Shown piece by piece: positions 32,637 through 41,624 of a stretch of 64,000 nucleotides of DNA; the first letter of the stretch is position 1; every line of letters starts with the position of its first letter. The stretch is from Gemmatimonadota bacterium. Lineage in GTDB: Bacteria; Gemmatimonadota; Gemmatimonadetes; Longimicrobiales; Gaopeijiaceae. The DNA is taken from positions 1 to 64,000 of the forward strand of contig JAPPNN010000021.1 of assembly GCA_028873815.1 (NCBI GenBank), given 5' to 3'. Both the position numbers and the translations under genes were made by a program. Under the pieces are notes generated by a model. That model did no database searches. It was not told the origin of the DNA and worked only from the letters and a program-made list of their open reading frames with translations.

Positions 32637-34784
32637 ATGGCGACACTCAAGCGCGAACTCGGGCTCTTCGACGTGTACGCGATCGCGACCGGCGCCACGC
32701 TGAGTTCCGGGTTCTTCCTGCTGCCCGGGCTCGCGGCGGCGCAGGCCGGAAGCGCCATCCCCTTCGCTTACCTGCTGGCGGGGCTCGTGCTCCTGCCGGG
32801 CATCCTCAGCATGGCGGAGCTGTCGACCGCCATGCCGCGGGCCGGCGGCATCTACTACTTCCTCGACCGCAGCATGGGCCAGCGCGTGGGAGCCATCGGC
32901 GGCTTCGGCACCTGGACGACCCTGACGCTCAAGTCCGCCTTCGCACTGGTCGGCCTGGGCGCCTACCTGCAGGTCTACTTCCCCGAGGCCCCCGCCGGTC
33001 CCATCGCGTTCGCCTTCGCGGCGGGCTTCGCCGCAGTCAACCTCTTCGGCGCCAAGGCGACAAGCGCGGTGCAGCGTGTAATGACCGTGGTCCTCCTGGC
33101 CATGCTCGGCTGGCTGATCGGGGCCGGCGTCACGGCCGTGGACCCCGGGGCCTTCGACGGCGCGTTCGACCTGGGCACCTCGCCGTTCTTCGCCACCGTG
33201 GGACTGGTGATCGTGTCCTACATGGGGCTGACCCACGTGGCCTCGGTCTCGGAGGAGGTGAAGAACCCGGACCGCAACCTCGCGCTGGGCATGCTGCTGG
33301 CGTTCGCTACGGTGCTGCTCGTCTATGTCCTGGGCACGTGGGCGATGGTGGGGGCGGTCGGCGTGGAGGCGCTTTCGGCCGGAGAGGGCAATCTGGCGCC
33401 CGCGGCGTCCATGGCCAGAGTGGTCGCGGGCCCAGCCGGAGAGGCCGTCATGACGGTGGCCGCCATCCTGGCCTTCACCTCGGTCGGCAATGCCGGTGTC
33501 CTGTCCGCGAGCCGCTACCCGCTGGCGATGAGCCGCGATCACGTGCTGCCCGCCGCGCTCCGCCGCATCAGCCGCTGGGGCACGCCCTGGGTGGCCGTCC
33601 TGGCGACCGTCGGGCTGATCGTCCTGTGGCTGTCGCTCTTCGACCCGTCGGGCATCGCGAAGCTCGCAAGCGCGTTCCAGCTGATCATGTTCGCGCTGGC
33701 TTGCCTGGCCGTGATCGTCATGCGCGAAAGCGGCCTCGCGCCCTACGACCCGGGCTTCCGCGCTCCCTTCTACCCGTGGGTTCAGATCGTCGGCATCGTC
33801 ATACCGCTCCCGCTGATCGTCCAGATGGGCTGGATGGCCACCCTCCTCAGCGTCGCGTTCGTCGCCTTCGGCATCCTCTGGTACAGCATCTACGCCCGCG
33901 ACCACGTCCGCCGCGAGGGCGCGATCTACCACGTCTTCGAGCGGCTGGGTCAGCAGCGCAACCAGGGGCTGGAACGCGAGCTGCGCCAGATTCTGAAGGA
34001 GAAGGGCGTGCGCGACGCCGACCCCTTTGAAAAGCTCATTGCGTCTTCGGATGTTCTGGACTACGAGGGCGCCGTTCCCTTCTCGAAGCTGGTGGACCGC
34101 GCGTCACAAGCGCTCTCGCTTCAGTTGGGAGTGAGCGCGCCCGTCCTCGCGCAGGGACTTCTCGAGGGCGTCGGCACCGGCCTCACGCCAATGTCCCAGG
34201 GCGTCGTCCTGCCGCACCTGCACCTGGACTCCATCCCCGGGCCGCGCATGGTCCTCGCACGCGTTCGCGGAGGGATCGAGATCGACACCGGCACGCCCGA
34301 CGTGGCCCCGGCGGAAGACGAGCTCATCCAGGCCGCCTTCTTCCTCGCGAGCCCCGCCGCCGACCACGGCCGCCACCTGCGCATCCTGGCGCAGATCGCG
34401 GGCCGCGTGGACGACGAGAGCTTCCTGACCGAGTGGCTGGAAGCCGAGGACAACCTCGAGCTGCGCGAGGTCATGCTGCGCGACGAACGCATGCTCGTCG
34501 TCGAGGTGCTGCCGGCAGGGGCGAGCAGCGCGCTGGCGGGCATGACGATCGCGGACATGGCGCTGCCCGAAAGCACGCTCGCCGCCATGATCCGGCGGCG
34601 CGGGCAGCTCGTCGTGCCGCACGACGACACCGTCATCGAGACCGGCGACCGCCTCACGATCCTCGGCTCACCACGCGACATCATCGATCTGCGTCACCGC
34701 TACGACGTCCACGCCACAACCGCGCCGCGCTGGTGGAGACGCAGGAGGCAGGCCGGGGTGCAGAGATCCCGTACAGAACCGTGA
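32637..34784 (+). CDS. APC-family amino-acid permease fused to EIIA2 and TrkA-C domains
   Basis: 715 residues. About 1-435 is an APC-superfamily transporter: GATLSSGFFLLPGLAAAQAGSAIPFAYLLAG, the FNGGxxxE-like start, and roughly twelve hydrophobic segments. Residues about 445-635 match a PTS EIIA type-2 domain, with LPHLHLD placing the usual phosphorylatable His at 527, and then FFLASPAADHGRHLRILAQIA. A TrkA-C/RCK_C-like ligand-binding domain (VLPAGASSALAGMTIADM...GDRLTILGSPRDI) forms the C-terminus. Imports an amino acid, with cytoplasmic domains probably adjusting activity. ATG at 32637 chosen. An island with the HEPN gene begins 54 bases downstream. Confidence 0.85.
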   Translation: MATLKRELGLFDVYAIATGATLSSGFFLLPGLAAAQAGSAIPFAYLLAGLVLLPGILSMAELSTAMPRAGGIYYFLDRSMGQRVGAIGGFGTWTTLTLKSAFALVGLGAYLQVYFPEAPAGPIAFAFAAGFAAVNLFGAKATSAVQRVMTVVLLAMLGWLIGAGVTAVDPGAFDGAFDLGTSPFFATVGLVIVSYMGLTHVASVSEEVKNPDRNLALGMLLAFATVLLVYVLGTWAMVGAVGVEALSAGEGNLAPAASMARVVAGPAGEAVMTVAAILAFTSVGNAGVLSASRYPLAMSRDHVLPAALRRISRWGTPWVAVLATVGLIVLWLSLFDPSGIAKLASAFQLIMFALACLAVIVMRESGLAPYDPGFRAPFYPWVQIVGIVIPLPLIVQMGWMATLLSVAFVAFGILWYSIYARDHVRREGAIYHVFERLGQQRNQGLERELRQILKEKGVRDADPFEKLIASSDVLDYEGAVPFSKLVDRASQALSLQLGVSAPVLAQGLLEGVGTGLTPMSQGVVLPHLHLDSIPGPRMVLARVRGGIEIDTGTPDVAPAEDELIQAAFFLASPAADHGRHLRILAQIAGRVDDESFLTEWLEAEDNLELREVMLRDERMLVVEVLPAGASSALAGMTIADMALPESTLAAMIRRRGQLVVPHDDTVIETGDRLTILGSPRDIIDLRHRYDVHATTAPRWWRRRRQAGVQRSRTEP

Positions 34785-34962
34785 GCCTGCTGATTTCCCG
34801 ATGGCTCCCAGGTAACTCATCGCAAACACATTTTCGAATGGTGACACCAATCAGAAACGCACCCCGACTTTGGACCGGCACCGGCGGTTCTCCTTCAACC
34901 CGCCGTTCTGGGTTCTCAACGCATCGTCAACTGCGCGCGCGACTTGCAGCTAAGGGACTGAA
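34785..34962. other. island edge: remnant of DUF72 start and leader ORF
   Basis: Mostly non-coding, at lower GC than its surroundings. It contains a short frame from ATG 34838 to a stop at 34966 (42 codons: RNAPRLWTGTGG...KGLK). Its PRLWTGTGG matches PRLWTGTSG at the start of the DUF72 gene a kilobase downstream, as detailed under the two repeat entries. The stop of this frame overlaps the HEPN start as ATGA, so it could act as a coupled leader. Confidence 0.6.
34861..34887 (+). repeat. 27-bp copy of DUF72 start, upstream copy
   Basis: Begins ACCCCGACT and ends GGCACCGGCGG. It is 25/27 identical to 35912-35938, and in the same reading phase reads PRLWTGTGG. The two differences are T/C and G/A. 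Together the copies bracket the HEPN gene, with a spacing of 1051 bases. Confidence 0.75.
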
Positions 34963-35712
34963 ATGAGCCAGTCATCAGACCGAGCTGAACGCAAGTCTGT
35001 GAATGTCACGGAAGAGCAATGGGAAACTCTGTGGAATGAGGGAACCCATGCGGCCATGCTGTACCAGATGTACAAAGGGCTCTTCAGCTCAGAGAAGACC
35101 CGTGCACTACTGAACACGGTGGACGGACAATTCTTCGCGACGATTCAGCGAGAACTGTTCTTCTCCCTAGTCATGCACATGACGCGGCTCACCGACGATG
35201 ACAAGAAAGGTCGAGTGACCCTGGCCATCCTAGGAACTGATGTCGCTGAGCAGCGGAAGCTAACGAACCGGGCCGTCGCAGCGACCAAGAACCTTCGGAT
35301 GCTACGCAACAGACGTCTGGCACACCTGGTTCCTCAGAAGGAGGTTGAACCGGTCTACCTGACAGAGATCAGGGAAACCTTGGACATCATCTGGAAAGCG
35401 CTCGACTGCTACTCCCGTCGGGAGCGGAGCAAGAGCGCCGGTGTTTGGCCACCTTTGGGAATAGATGAGCCCGATCGGAAGGCCGATCCAATCCCTCTAT
35501 GTGATCTCTCGTTTCCGAGGACTCTGGAGGATCTGATCGAAGGGCTTTCCTGGGCTACACAGGAGTGGCCGGAAGGTACGAGGGAGATATTCGAACGATG
35601 TAGAGACGAGGAGGAAGGTATGTTCGCGATGCGGATCCTCTACATGATCCACAGCCTTCGATCTGACATTGATCCAGATAGCCCGCCGTACCGATTCAAG
35701 GGCGAGTACTAG
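34963..35712 (+). CDS. HEPN-domain protein, AbiU2-type (putative defence RNase)
   Basis: 249 residues. The N-terminal part matches AbiU2-type HEPN proteins: WETLWNEGTHAAMLYQMYKGLFSSEKTRALLN, then a helical segment with FFSLVMHMTRLTD. The HEPN ribonuclease motif R-x4-6-H appears as R115-NRRLA-H121. No partner nucleotidyltransferase is adjacent. Family members act in phage-abortive or toxin-antitoxin systems by cutting RNA. Hand counts give 55-57% GC in two 60-base lines, against about 68% in a neighbouring permease line. The gene looks transferred. It is bracketed by the two DUF72-start copies. Ribosome site AAGGGA about 6 bases before the ATG. Confidence 0.75.
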   Translation: MSQSSDRAERKSVNVTEEQWETLWNEGTHAAMLYQMYKGLFSSEKTRALLNTVDGQFFATIQRELFFSLVMHMTRLTDDDKKGRVTLAILGTDVAEQRKLTNRAVAATKNLRMLRNRRLAHLVPQKEVEPVYLTEIRETLDIIWKALDCYSRRERSKSAGVWPPLGIDEPDRKADPIPLCDLSFPRTLEDLIEGLSWATQEWPEGTREIFERCRDEEEGMFAMRILYMIHSLRSDIDPDSPPYRFKGEY

Positions 35713-35897
35713 CTCTGGCCCCCGTCGTCTACCGGCTAGGATTCCTCACCCGCCCGCCGGCGATCCGCGATCCGGCGCGTTGCAGCCCATGCCATCCGGT
35801 CGCAATGAGTTAGATTACATTCCACCACTACATTCAGCGGCGGCGTACTAGATAATCGGTTGCACTACATATAGTTATGCGCCGGGACGAAAAAGCA
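35713..35897. promoter_or_regulatory. A/T-rich leader upstream of DUF72 gene
   Basis: This stretch is unusually A/T-rich (28 of 60 G+C in 35821-35880), containing TAGATAAT near 35848-35856, a possible -10 element with no matching -35 seen. It follows the HEPN gene and ends at the DUF72 start. It may supply a new promoter for DUF72 after the island's arrival. Weak evidence. Confidence 0.25.
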
Positions 35898-36641
35898 ATG
35901 AAACGAGATGTACCCCGACTCTGGACCGGCACCAGCGGCTTTTCCTACAAGGAGTGGAAGGGCCCCTTCTACCCAGAAAAGCTGCCGGCCAACAAGATGC
36001 TGGCGTACTACTCGCGCCAACTCAGCAGCGTGGAGATCAACAACACCTTCTATCGCCTGCCCCGGGCCGAGCTGCTCGACAAATGGGCCGCGCAGGTGCC
36101 GGACGACTTCGCTTTTGTCCTGAAGGCGAGCCGAAGGATCACCCACATGAAGCGCCTCAAGGACGCGGGCGATCCCCTGGAATACCTGGTCACGACCGCG
36201 GTCGGAACATTGGGACCCCGCCTCGGCCCGATCCTCTTCCAGCTGCCCCCGTACCTGCGCGCCGACGTCGAGCGCCTCAGCGACTTCCTGGCGCTCCTCT
36301 CCGAGGGGGTGGGAGCGCCCGATGGCTTCCGCGCCGCCTTCGAGTTCCGGCACGCCAGCTGGTTCACCGACGAGGTCTACCAGGCGCTGGCCGATCACGG
36401 CGCCGCGCTCGTCACGGCCGACACCGGCGAGGGCGAGGCTCCCGTCGTGGCGACCGCCTCGTTCGGCTACGCGAGACTTCGGCGTCCCGGTTACACCGAC
36501 GCCGAACTGCGTGATTGGGCGGAGGCACTGCGCCAGCCCGCATGGAGAGACGTCTTCGTCTTCTTCAAGCACGAAGATGCGGGTGCGGGGCCCAGGATGG
36601 CGGCGGGCTTCAGGGACTTGTGGCAGCCCCGCCACGCTTGA
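35898..36641 (+). CDS. DUF72 domain protein
   Basis: 247 residues. Standard DUF72 (TIM-barrel-like) features: [84 protein letters not shown], and [11 protein letters not shown]. Function of the family is unknown. Two in-frame starts exist (35877 and 35898); I prefer the latter, which puts MKRD directly before the conserved LW. Its first 27 conserved bases (from 35912) are repeated upstream of the HEPN gene. Followed after 88 bases by msrP. Confidence 0.85.
   Translation: MKRDVPRLWTGTSGFSYKEWKGPFYPEKLPANKMLAYYSRQLSSVEINNTFYRLPRAELLDKWAAQVPDDFAFVLKASRRITHMKRLKDAGDPLEYLVTTAVGTLGPRLGPILFQLPPYLRADVERLSDFLALLSEGVGAPDGFRAAFEFRHASWFTDEVYQALADHGAALVTADTGEGEAPVVATASFGYARLRRPGYTDAELRDWAEALRQPAWRDVFVFFKHEDAGAGPRMAAGFRDLWQPRHA
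35912..35938 (+). repeat. 27-bp DUF72 start, resident copy
   Basis: Inside the intact DUF72 gene; reads PRLWTGTSG. It matches the upstream copy at 34861 in 25 of 27 positions, and further homology beyond base 27 is patchy. Which copy is original is inferred: this one belongs to a complete gene. Confidence 0.75.
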
Positions 36642-36729
36642 CACGCCCGGAACCCGGGACCGAACATCCACCTGCGGTGTATCCCAATCCCGTGCAGCAA
36701 CGCCCGCCAGCCCAGCAGGAGCCACGACA

Positions 36730-37659
36730 ATGATCATCAGGATCCGGAAGAACAGCGACGTCCCGTCCTCCGAGATCACGCCGGAGCAGGTCTACATCAA
36801 CCGCCGCAAGTTCCTCGGGACTTCGGCCGGAATCGGCGTGGCGACGTTCCTGGGCGCGGGCCGGGCCCACGCCGCGCCCCAGGACGAGGAGCCCAACACC
36901 TGGGAAGAGATCACCAGCTACAACAACTTCTACGAGTTCGGGACCGGCAAGGAGGATCCCGCGAAGAACGCCCCCGACCGCCTCATCACGGATCCGTGGA
37001 CGGTGAAGGTGGACGGGCTCTGCAACAACCCCGCCGACTATCACCTGGAGGACTTCATCAAGCCCTCCACCATCGAGGACCGCACCTATCGGCTGCGCTG
37101 CGTCGAGGCGTGGTCGATGGTCGTCCCGTGGCGGGGCTTTCCGCTCGCCGACGTGATCAAACGGGCCGAACCCACGGCTGCCGCGAGGTACGTCGCCTTC
37201 GAGACGCTGTGGGACCCGGAGCAGATGCCCGAGCGCAACTGGCGTCCCCGGATCGATTGGCCGTACCGCGAGGGGCTGCGCCTGGACGAGGCCATGCACC
37301 CTCTCTCCCTCCTCGTCACCGGCCTCTACGGCAGGGATCTGCCCGCGCAGAACGGGGCGCCGCTGCGACTGGCGGTGCCCTGGAAGTACGGGTTCAAGAG
37401 CATCAAGTCGATCGTGCGCATCAGCTTCACCGAGGATCAGCCGCCCACGACCTGGGCCACGCAAACCCCGCGCGAGTACGGGTTCTATTCCAACGTGAAC
37501 CCCGATGTTGACCACCCCCGCTGGAGCCAGAAGACCGAGAGGCGGATCGACAGCGGCAGGCTGTTCGGCTCCCGCCGCATCGACACGCAGTTCCTGAACG
37601 GCTACGCCGACGAGGTGGCGCACCTGTACGAAGGGATGGACCTCCGGAAGAACTTCTGA
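36730..37659 (+). CDS. msrP: MsrP, periplasmic methionine-sulfoxide reductase, Mo subunit
   Basis: 309 residues. Twin-arginine signal ([12 protein letters not shown]25-R26) exports the folded molybdoenzyme. The molybdopterin ligand Cys124 lies in [14 protein letters not shown], and further core pieces are [22 protein letters not shown] and [18 protein letters not shown]. The enzyme reduces methionine sulfoxide in periplasmic proteins, taking electrons from the haem membrane protein MsrQ encoded immediately downstream. Both are present in the usual order with a 2-base gap. Confidence 0.9.
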   Translation: MIIRIRKNSDVPSSEITPEQVYINRRKFLGTSAGIGVATFLGAGRAHAAPQDEEPNTWEEITSYNNFYEFGTGKEDPAKNAPDRLITDPWTVKVDGLCNNPADYHLEDFIKPSTIEDRTYRLRCVEAWSMVVPWRGFPLADVIKRAEPTAAARYVAFETLWDPEQMPERNWRPRIDWPYREGLRLDEAMHPLSLLVTGLYGRDLPAQNGAPLRLAVPWKYGFKSIKSIVRISFTEDQPPTTWATQTPREYGFYSNVNPDVDHPRWSQKTERRIDSGRLFGSRRIDTQFLNGYADEVAHLYEGMDLRKNF

Positions 37660-37661
37660 CG

Positions 37662-38285
37662 GTGGAGGCGAAGCGCGCCAACCCGAGGCGCCGGATCCTC
37701 CTCGCCAGGATCGCCATCTGGGTGGTCGGTCTGGCCCCGCCGATCTGGCTGACCACCGCCCTCTTCCGCCGCACGCTCGGGATCAACCCGGTCGAGACGA
37801 TCATCCTCGTCGAGGGGCGCTGGACCCTGGTCTTTCTGCTCGCGACGCTGGCCGTGACGCCCATCCGCCGCCTCACCGGCTGGAACCGGATCGTCCAGCT
37901 GCGGCGCCTGCTGGGGCTATTCGCGTTCTTCCACGCGTGCGTCCATTTCCTGTCGTACGTGGGGATCAACCACCTCTTCGAGCTGTCGATCATCGTCGAG
38001 GACGTGCTGGAGCGGCGCTACATCACGGCGGGCTTCACGGCGCTGCTGCTGCTGGTCCCCCTCGCGGTCACCTCCACGAAGGGGTGGATCCGGCGCCTGG
38101 GCAAACGCTGGCAGCGGCTGCACCGTCTATCTTACGTTGCGGCATCGCTGGGCGTCCTCCACTTCTATTGGAAGGTCAAGGCGGACACCTTCTGGCCGCT
38201 GCTGGCGGCAGTGACGCTGGCGGGACTGTTCGCGGTGCGGCTGGCGTACAGGAAGAAAAGGTCGCGCAGGCGTAAGGAGCATTGA
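37662..38285 (+). CDS. msrQ: MsrQ, haem-binding membrane subunit
   Basis: 207 residues, five or six hydrophobic helices. Conserved haem-type histidines appear in FFHACVHFLSYV, RLHRLSYVAASL and LHFYWKVK. The motif RRLLGLFAFFHA is a family hallmark. It passes quinone-derived electrons to MsrP. Starts with GTG 2 bases after msrP; a GGAAG site overlaps the end of msrP. Its stop overlaps a possible TTG start of the DUF4159 gene. Confidence 0.9.
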   Translation: MEAKRANPRRRILLARIAIWVVGLAPPIWLTTALFRRTLGINPVETIILVEGRWTLVFLLATLAVTPIRRLTGWNRIVQLRRLLGLFAFFHACVHFLSYVGINHLFELSIIVEDVLERRYITAGFTALLLLVPLAVTSTKGWIRRLGKRWQRLHRLSYVAASLGVLHFYWKVKADTFWPLLAAVTLAGLFAVRLAYRKKRSRRRKEH

Positions 38286-38323
38286 AAAATGGACGGCGCA
38301 TATCCGTTTTTCGAGGAAGAAGG

Positions 38324-39295
38324 GTGAAATTGGCACGTTCGACATGGCCTGAACGGGCGCGTTCGAGACGAACTGCCGCCGTGCTCTTCGGCGTGCTGGC
38401 TGCGGGCACGATCCTGGGCGCGCTTCTCAGCGCACCTCCTGCCCTTCCGGGACGCGATAGCCCCACCGAGCCGCATCTCGCCGCGCCGACCCCGGCACCC
38501 GTTCCCCCGCCCGGCGCCAACCGCTTCGCCGCCCCGGTGCCCGCCACCTCGACCGCGGACGCCATGGTCGCCCTCACCTCCTCGATCCCGCCCCCGGTGC
38601 CCGGCGCGACCGACCCGCTTTTCGCCCAACGCCCACCTCCCGAGTGGCACGAGTTCTACTTCACGCGGGCGGCCTACAGCAGCTACGGCTGGGGACGCCG
38701 CTCCTGGGCCACCGACTATCCCAAGTCCGACCGCCAGTTTCTGACCGTCCTGCAGCGGCTCACCAACCTGGACGCGTTCAGCTACGAAAACGCGATCCTG
38801 CTGACCGACGAGAACATCCGCCGCTACCCGTTCCTCTACGCCCTGGAGGTGGGGTACATGAGCCTGTCGGCGGGCGAGATCGAGGGGCTCCGCGACTACC
38901 TCAAGGCGGGCGGGTTCCTGGTCATCGACGACTTCTGGGGCACGCGGGAGTGGGCCCAGTTCGAGTACCAGATGAGCCTCGTCTTTCCGCAGCACCCGAT
39001 CATCGACTTGGAACTCGATCACCCGGTCTTCAACACCTTCTACGACATCGACGAGATCCTCCAGGTGCCCGCCTACGGGCGCTACTGGCGCGGCCGGACC
39101 AGCGAGCGCGACGGGTACGTGCCCTACGTGAAGGGCATTCTGGACGACGATGGCCGGCTGATGGTGATCATCAACTGGAATACCGACCTGGGGGACGCCT
39201 GGGAGTGGGCGGAGCGCCCGGACTACCCGGTCCAGTACTCCACCTTCGCGTTCCAGATGGGCGTCAACATGATCATCTACGCGATGAGTCACTGA
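38324..39295 (+). CDS. DUF4159 domain protein (first copy)
   Basis: About 323 residues from the GTG start. A single N-terminal membrane anchor (RTAAVLFGVLAAGTILGALLSA) is followed by a Pro/Ala-rich linker, then DUF4159: WHEFYFTRAAYSSYGWGRRSWATDYPKSDRQFLTVLQRLT and a GATase-like half (GEIEGLRDYLKAGGFLVIDDFWG...FQMGVNMIIYAM). The family occurs beside MoxR, DUF58 and VWA genes in Gram-negatives; biochemical role unknown. An alternative TTG start at 38282 overlaps the msrQ stop, but its ribosome site is too close. GAGGAAGAAGG precedes 38324. Confidence 0.75.
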   Translation: MKLARSTWPERARSRRTAAVLFGVLAAGTILGALLSAPPALPGRDSPTEPHLAAPTPAPVPPPGANRFAAPVPATSTADAMVALTSSIPPPVPGATDPLFAQRPPPEWHEFYFTRAAYSSYGWGRRSWATDYPKSDRQFLTVLQRLTNLDAFSYENAILLTDENIRRYPFLYALEVGYMSLSAGEIEGLRDYLKAGGFLVIDDFWGTREWAQFEYQMSLVFPQHPIIDLELDHPVFNTFYDIDEILQVPAYGRYWRGRTSERDGYVPYVKGILDDDGRLMVIINWNTDLGDAWEWAERPDYPVQYSTFAFQMGVNMIIYAMSH

Positions 39296-39299
39296 GTAT

Positions 39300-41624
39300 A
39301 TGAGTAGCCTCTTCGAATTCCTCTTCAAGTATCGGCCCGTGCTGTATCAGGAGGGCGACTTCACCTTCCTGTCGCCCTGGCCCGTGGCAACCATCGGCAC
39401 CCTGGCCGTGCTCCTCGCCGTGCCCGCCGTGCTCAGCTACACCCGCGCCCGCGCCAAGAGCAGCCCGGCCGACCGCTGGGTGCTGGGAGCACTGCGCGGC
39501 GCCGCTTTCCTGGTGCTTTTCTTCGTTGTCATGCAGCCGGGACTCGTGCTGACCTCGGTCGTGCCCCAGCGGAACTTCCTGGCCGTGCTCGTCGACGACT
39601 CCCGCAGCATGACCATCGACGACCGCGACGGAACCTCCCGCGCCGACAAGGCAGCCGGGCTCCTCGACCCCGAGGGCGAACTGGTCACCGCGCTGAACGA
39701 CGACTTCGCGCTGCGCTACTTCCGCTTCTCGTCGGCGACCGCGCGGGTGGGCGGCGTGGAGGCGCTTTCGTACGATGGCAGCCAGACGCGGATCGGCCAC
39801 GCGCTCGCCCAGGCCCGCGACGAACTGCAGGGCGTTCCGCTGTCGGGCATCGTGGTCGTCTCCGACGGCGGCGACAACACCGACGAGGCCATCGGCGAGG
39901 CGCTGTTGCCGCTGCGGGCGGCGTCGGTCCCGGTGTTCACGGTCGGGCTGGGCGACGACGAGATGGAGGCCGACGTGCAGACCAGCCGCGCGGACGTGCC
40001 GGGTCATGCGCTCACGGGCACGTCAATGGTTGTAAACGTCACGGTCGAGGCGCGAGGCTACGCCGGACGGACGGTGCCGATCATCGTCGAGGACATGGGA
40101 CGCATCGTGACCAGCGAGGAGGTCGAGCTGCCCGACGACGGCCAGACCCTGGTGGCCCCGATCGCGATCACCCTGGAGACTGCCGGCGCGCGCGAGCTGA
40201 CGTTCCGGGTCCCCGGGCAGCCGAGCGAACGGGTCCTGCAGAACAACGAACTGCACGCGGTCGTCCACGTGCGCGACCGCACGGAGAAGATCCTGTACTT
40301 CGAGGGCGAACCCCGTCACGAGGTCGCGTTCATGCTGCGGGCTCTCCAGGCCGACGAGAACCTGCAGGTGGTGCTCCTGCAGCGCACCGCCGAGAACAAG
40401 TTCTTCCGCCGCAACCTCGACGACCCGCTCGAACTCGTCGAAGGCTTCCCCACCACCCGCCAGGAGCTGTACGGCTACCGCGCGCTCATCCTGGGATCCG
40501 TCGAGGCCAGCTTCTTCACGCACGACCAGCTCGACATGATCGCCGACTTCGTGAACTCGCGGGGCGGCGCGCTGCTCATGCTCGGAGGGCGTCGAGCCTT
40601 CGCCGAAGGGGGCTACAAGGGCACGCCGCTCGAAGATGTCCTCCCGGTCGTGCTCGGCGAATCCACCGCGACCACGCCCACCGAGCGGCTCGCCTTCGTC
40701 AAGGTCGTGCCCACGCCCGCCGGTGCGAATCACCCCGTGACCCGGATCGAGGGGTCGGTGGAGGCGTCGGCGGCGCGCTGGGACTCGCTGCCGCCCGTGT
40801 CCACGACCAACATCCTGACCGGCTTGAAGGCGGGCGCCACCGAGTTGCTGCGTGGGACCGTGGTCGACGATCCCATGGGTGACGGGGCAGACGCGCAGTT
40901 CGCGGCCGACGGGAGCGACCGGGTCGTCATGGCCTTTCAGCGCTACGGAAAGGGACGTTCGGTGGTGCTGGCGGTGCAGGACACGTGGCTGTGGCAGATG
41001 GATCACACCGTCGCGCTCGAGGACCAGAGCCACGAGAACTTCTGGAAGCAGCTGCTGCGCTGGCTCGTCGCCGAGACGCCCGACCCCGTCGAGGCCGCCC
41101 CGACCCGCGAATCCGTCGAGGCCGGCGAGCCGGTGACCCTGGAGGCGACCGTTCTGGACGAGGGGTTCGTCGAAGTGAACGGCGCAGGCGTGACCGCGCG
41201 CATCACCAATCCCGCCGGGGAAGCGCGCGAGATGCCCATGGAGTGGTCGGTGACCGAGGACGGCCGTTACAGCGCGACCTTCACCCCGGGAATGGACGGC
41301 ATCTTCGAGGTGTCGGTGCACGCCGGCCGCGACACGGTGACCCTCGGCGAATCGACAACCGGTGTCCGCGTGGCCCCCGGCCTCGAGGAGTTCCGCGACC
41401 CGCACCAGCGCCGCAGTCTCATGGAACGGATCGCGGACGAGACCGGCGGCCGCTACTACACCCTCGACACCGCGAGCCAGCTGCCGGAGGACCTGCAGTT
41501 CACGGGAGGCGGCGTCACGGTCACCGAGGAAAGGGACCTGTGGGACATGCCGGCCCTGTTCCTGCTGCTGGCGGGGCTTCTCGGGGCGGAGTGGGGCTAT
41601 CGCCGGAAGAGAGGGATGGCGTGA
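39300..41624 (+). CDS. membrane VWA / glutamine-amidotransferase-like protein
   Basis: 774 residues. Two N-terminal membrane helices (about 28-45 and 62-80), a VWA domain with MIDAS D-x-S-x-S at 99-103 (DDSRS), SGIVVVSDGGDNTDEA and SVPVFTVGLGD. A central GATase-1-like region holds YRALILGSVEASFFTHDQLDMIADFVNSRGGALLMLGG, and a final membrane helix (PALFLLLAGLLGAEWGY) ends with a basic tail. This resembles large Bat-like proteins. Probably part of the envelope complex encoded by the cluster. 4 bases after the DUF4159 gene; GTGA overlap with the next gene. Confidence 0.75.
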   Translation: MSSLFEFLFKYRPVLYQEGDFTFLSPWPVATIGTLAVLLAVPAVLSYTRARAKSSPADRWVLGALRGAAFLVLFFVVMQPGLVLTSVVPQRNFLAVLVDDSRSMTIDDRDGTSRADKAAGLLDPEGELVTALNDDFALRYFRFSSATARVGGVEALSYDGSQTRIGHALAQARDELQGVPLSGIVVVSDGGDNTDEAIGEALLPLRAASVPVFTVGLGDDEMEADVQTSRADVPGHALTGTSMVVNVTVEARGYAGRTVPIIVEDMGRIVTSEEVELPDDGQTLVAPIAITLETAGARELTFRVPGQPSERVLQNNELHAVVHVRDRTEKILYFEGEPRHEVAFMLRALQADENLQVVLLQRTAENKFFRRNLDDPLELVEGFPTTRQELYGYRALILGSVEASFFTHDQLDMIADFVNSRGGALLMLGGRRAFAEGGYKGTPLEDVLPVVLGESTATTPTERLAFVKVVPTPAGANHPVTRIEGSVEASAARWDSLPPVSTTNILTGLKAGATELLRGTVVDDPMGDGADAQFAADGSDRVVMAFQRYGKGRSVVLAVQDTWLWQMDHTVALEDQSHENFWKQLLRWLVAETPDPVEAAPTRESVEAGEPVTLEATVLDEGFVEVNGAGVTARITNPAGEAREMPMEWSVTEDGRYSATFTPGMDGIFEVSVHAGRDTVTLGESTTGVRVAPGLEEFRDPHQRRSLMERIADETGGRYYTLDTASQLPEDLQFTGGGVTVTEERDLWDMPALFLLLAGLLGAEWGYRRKRGMA

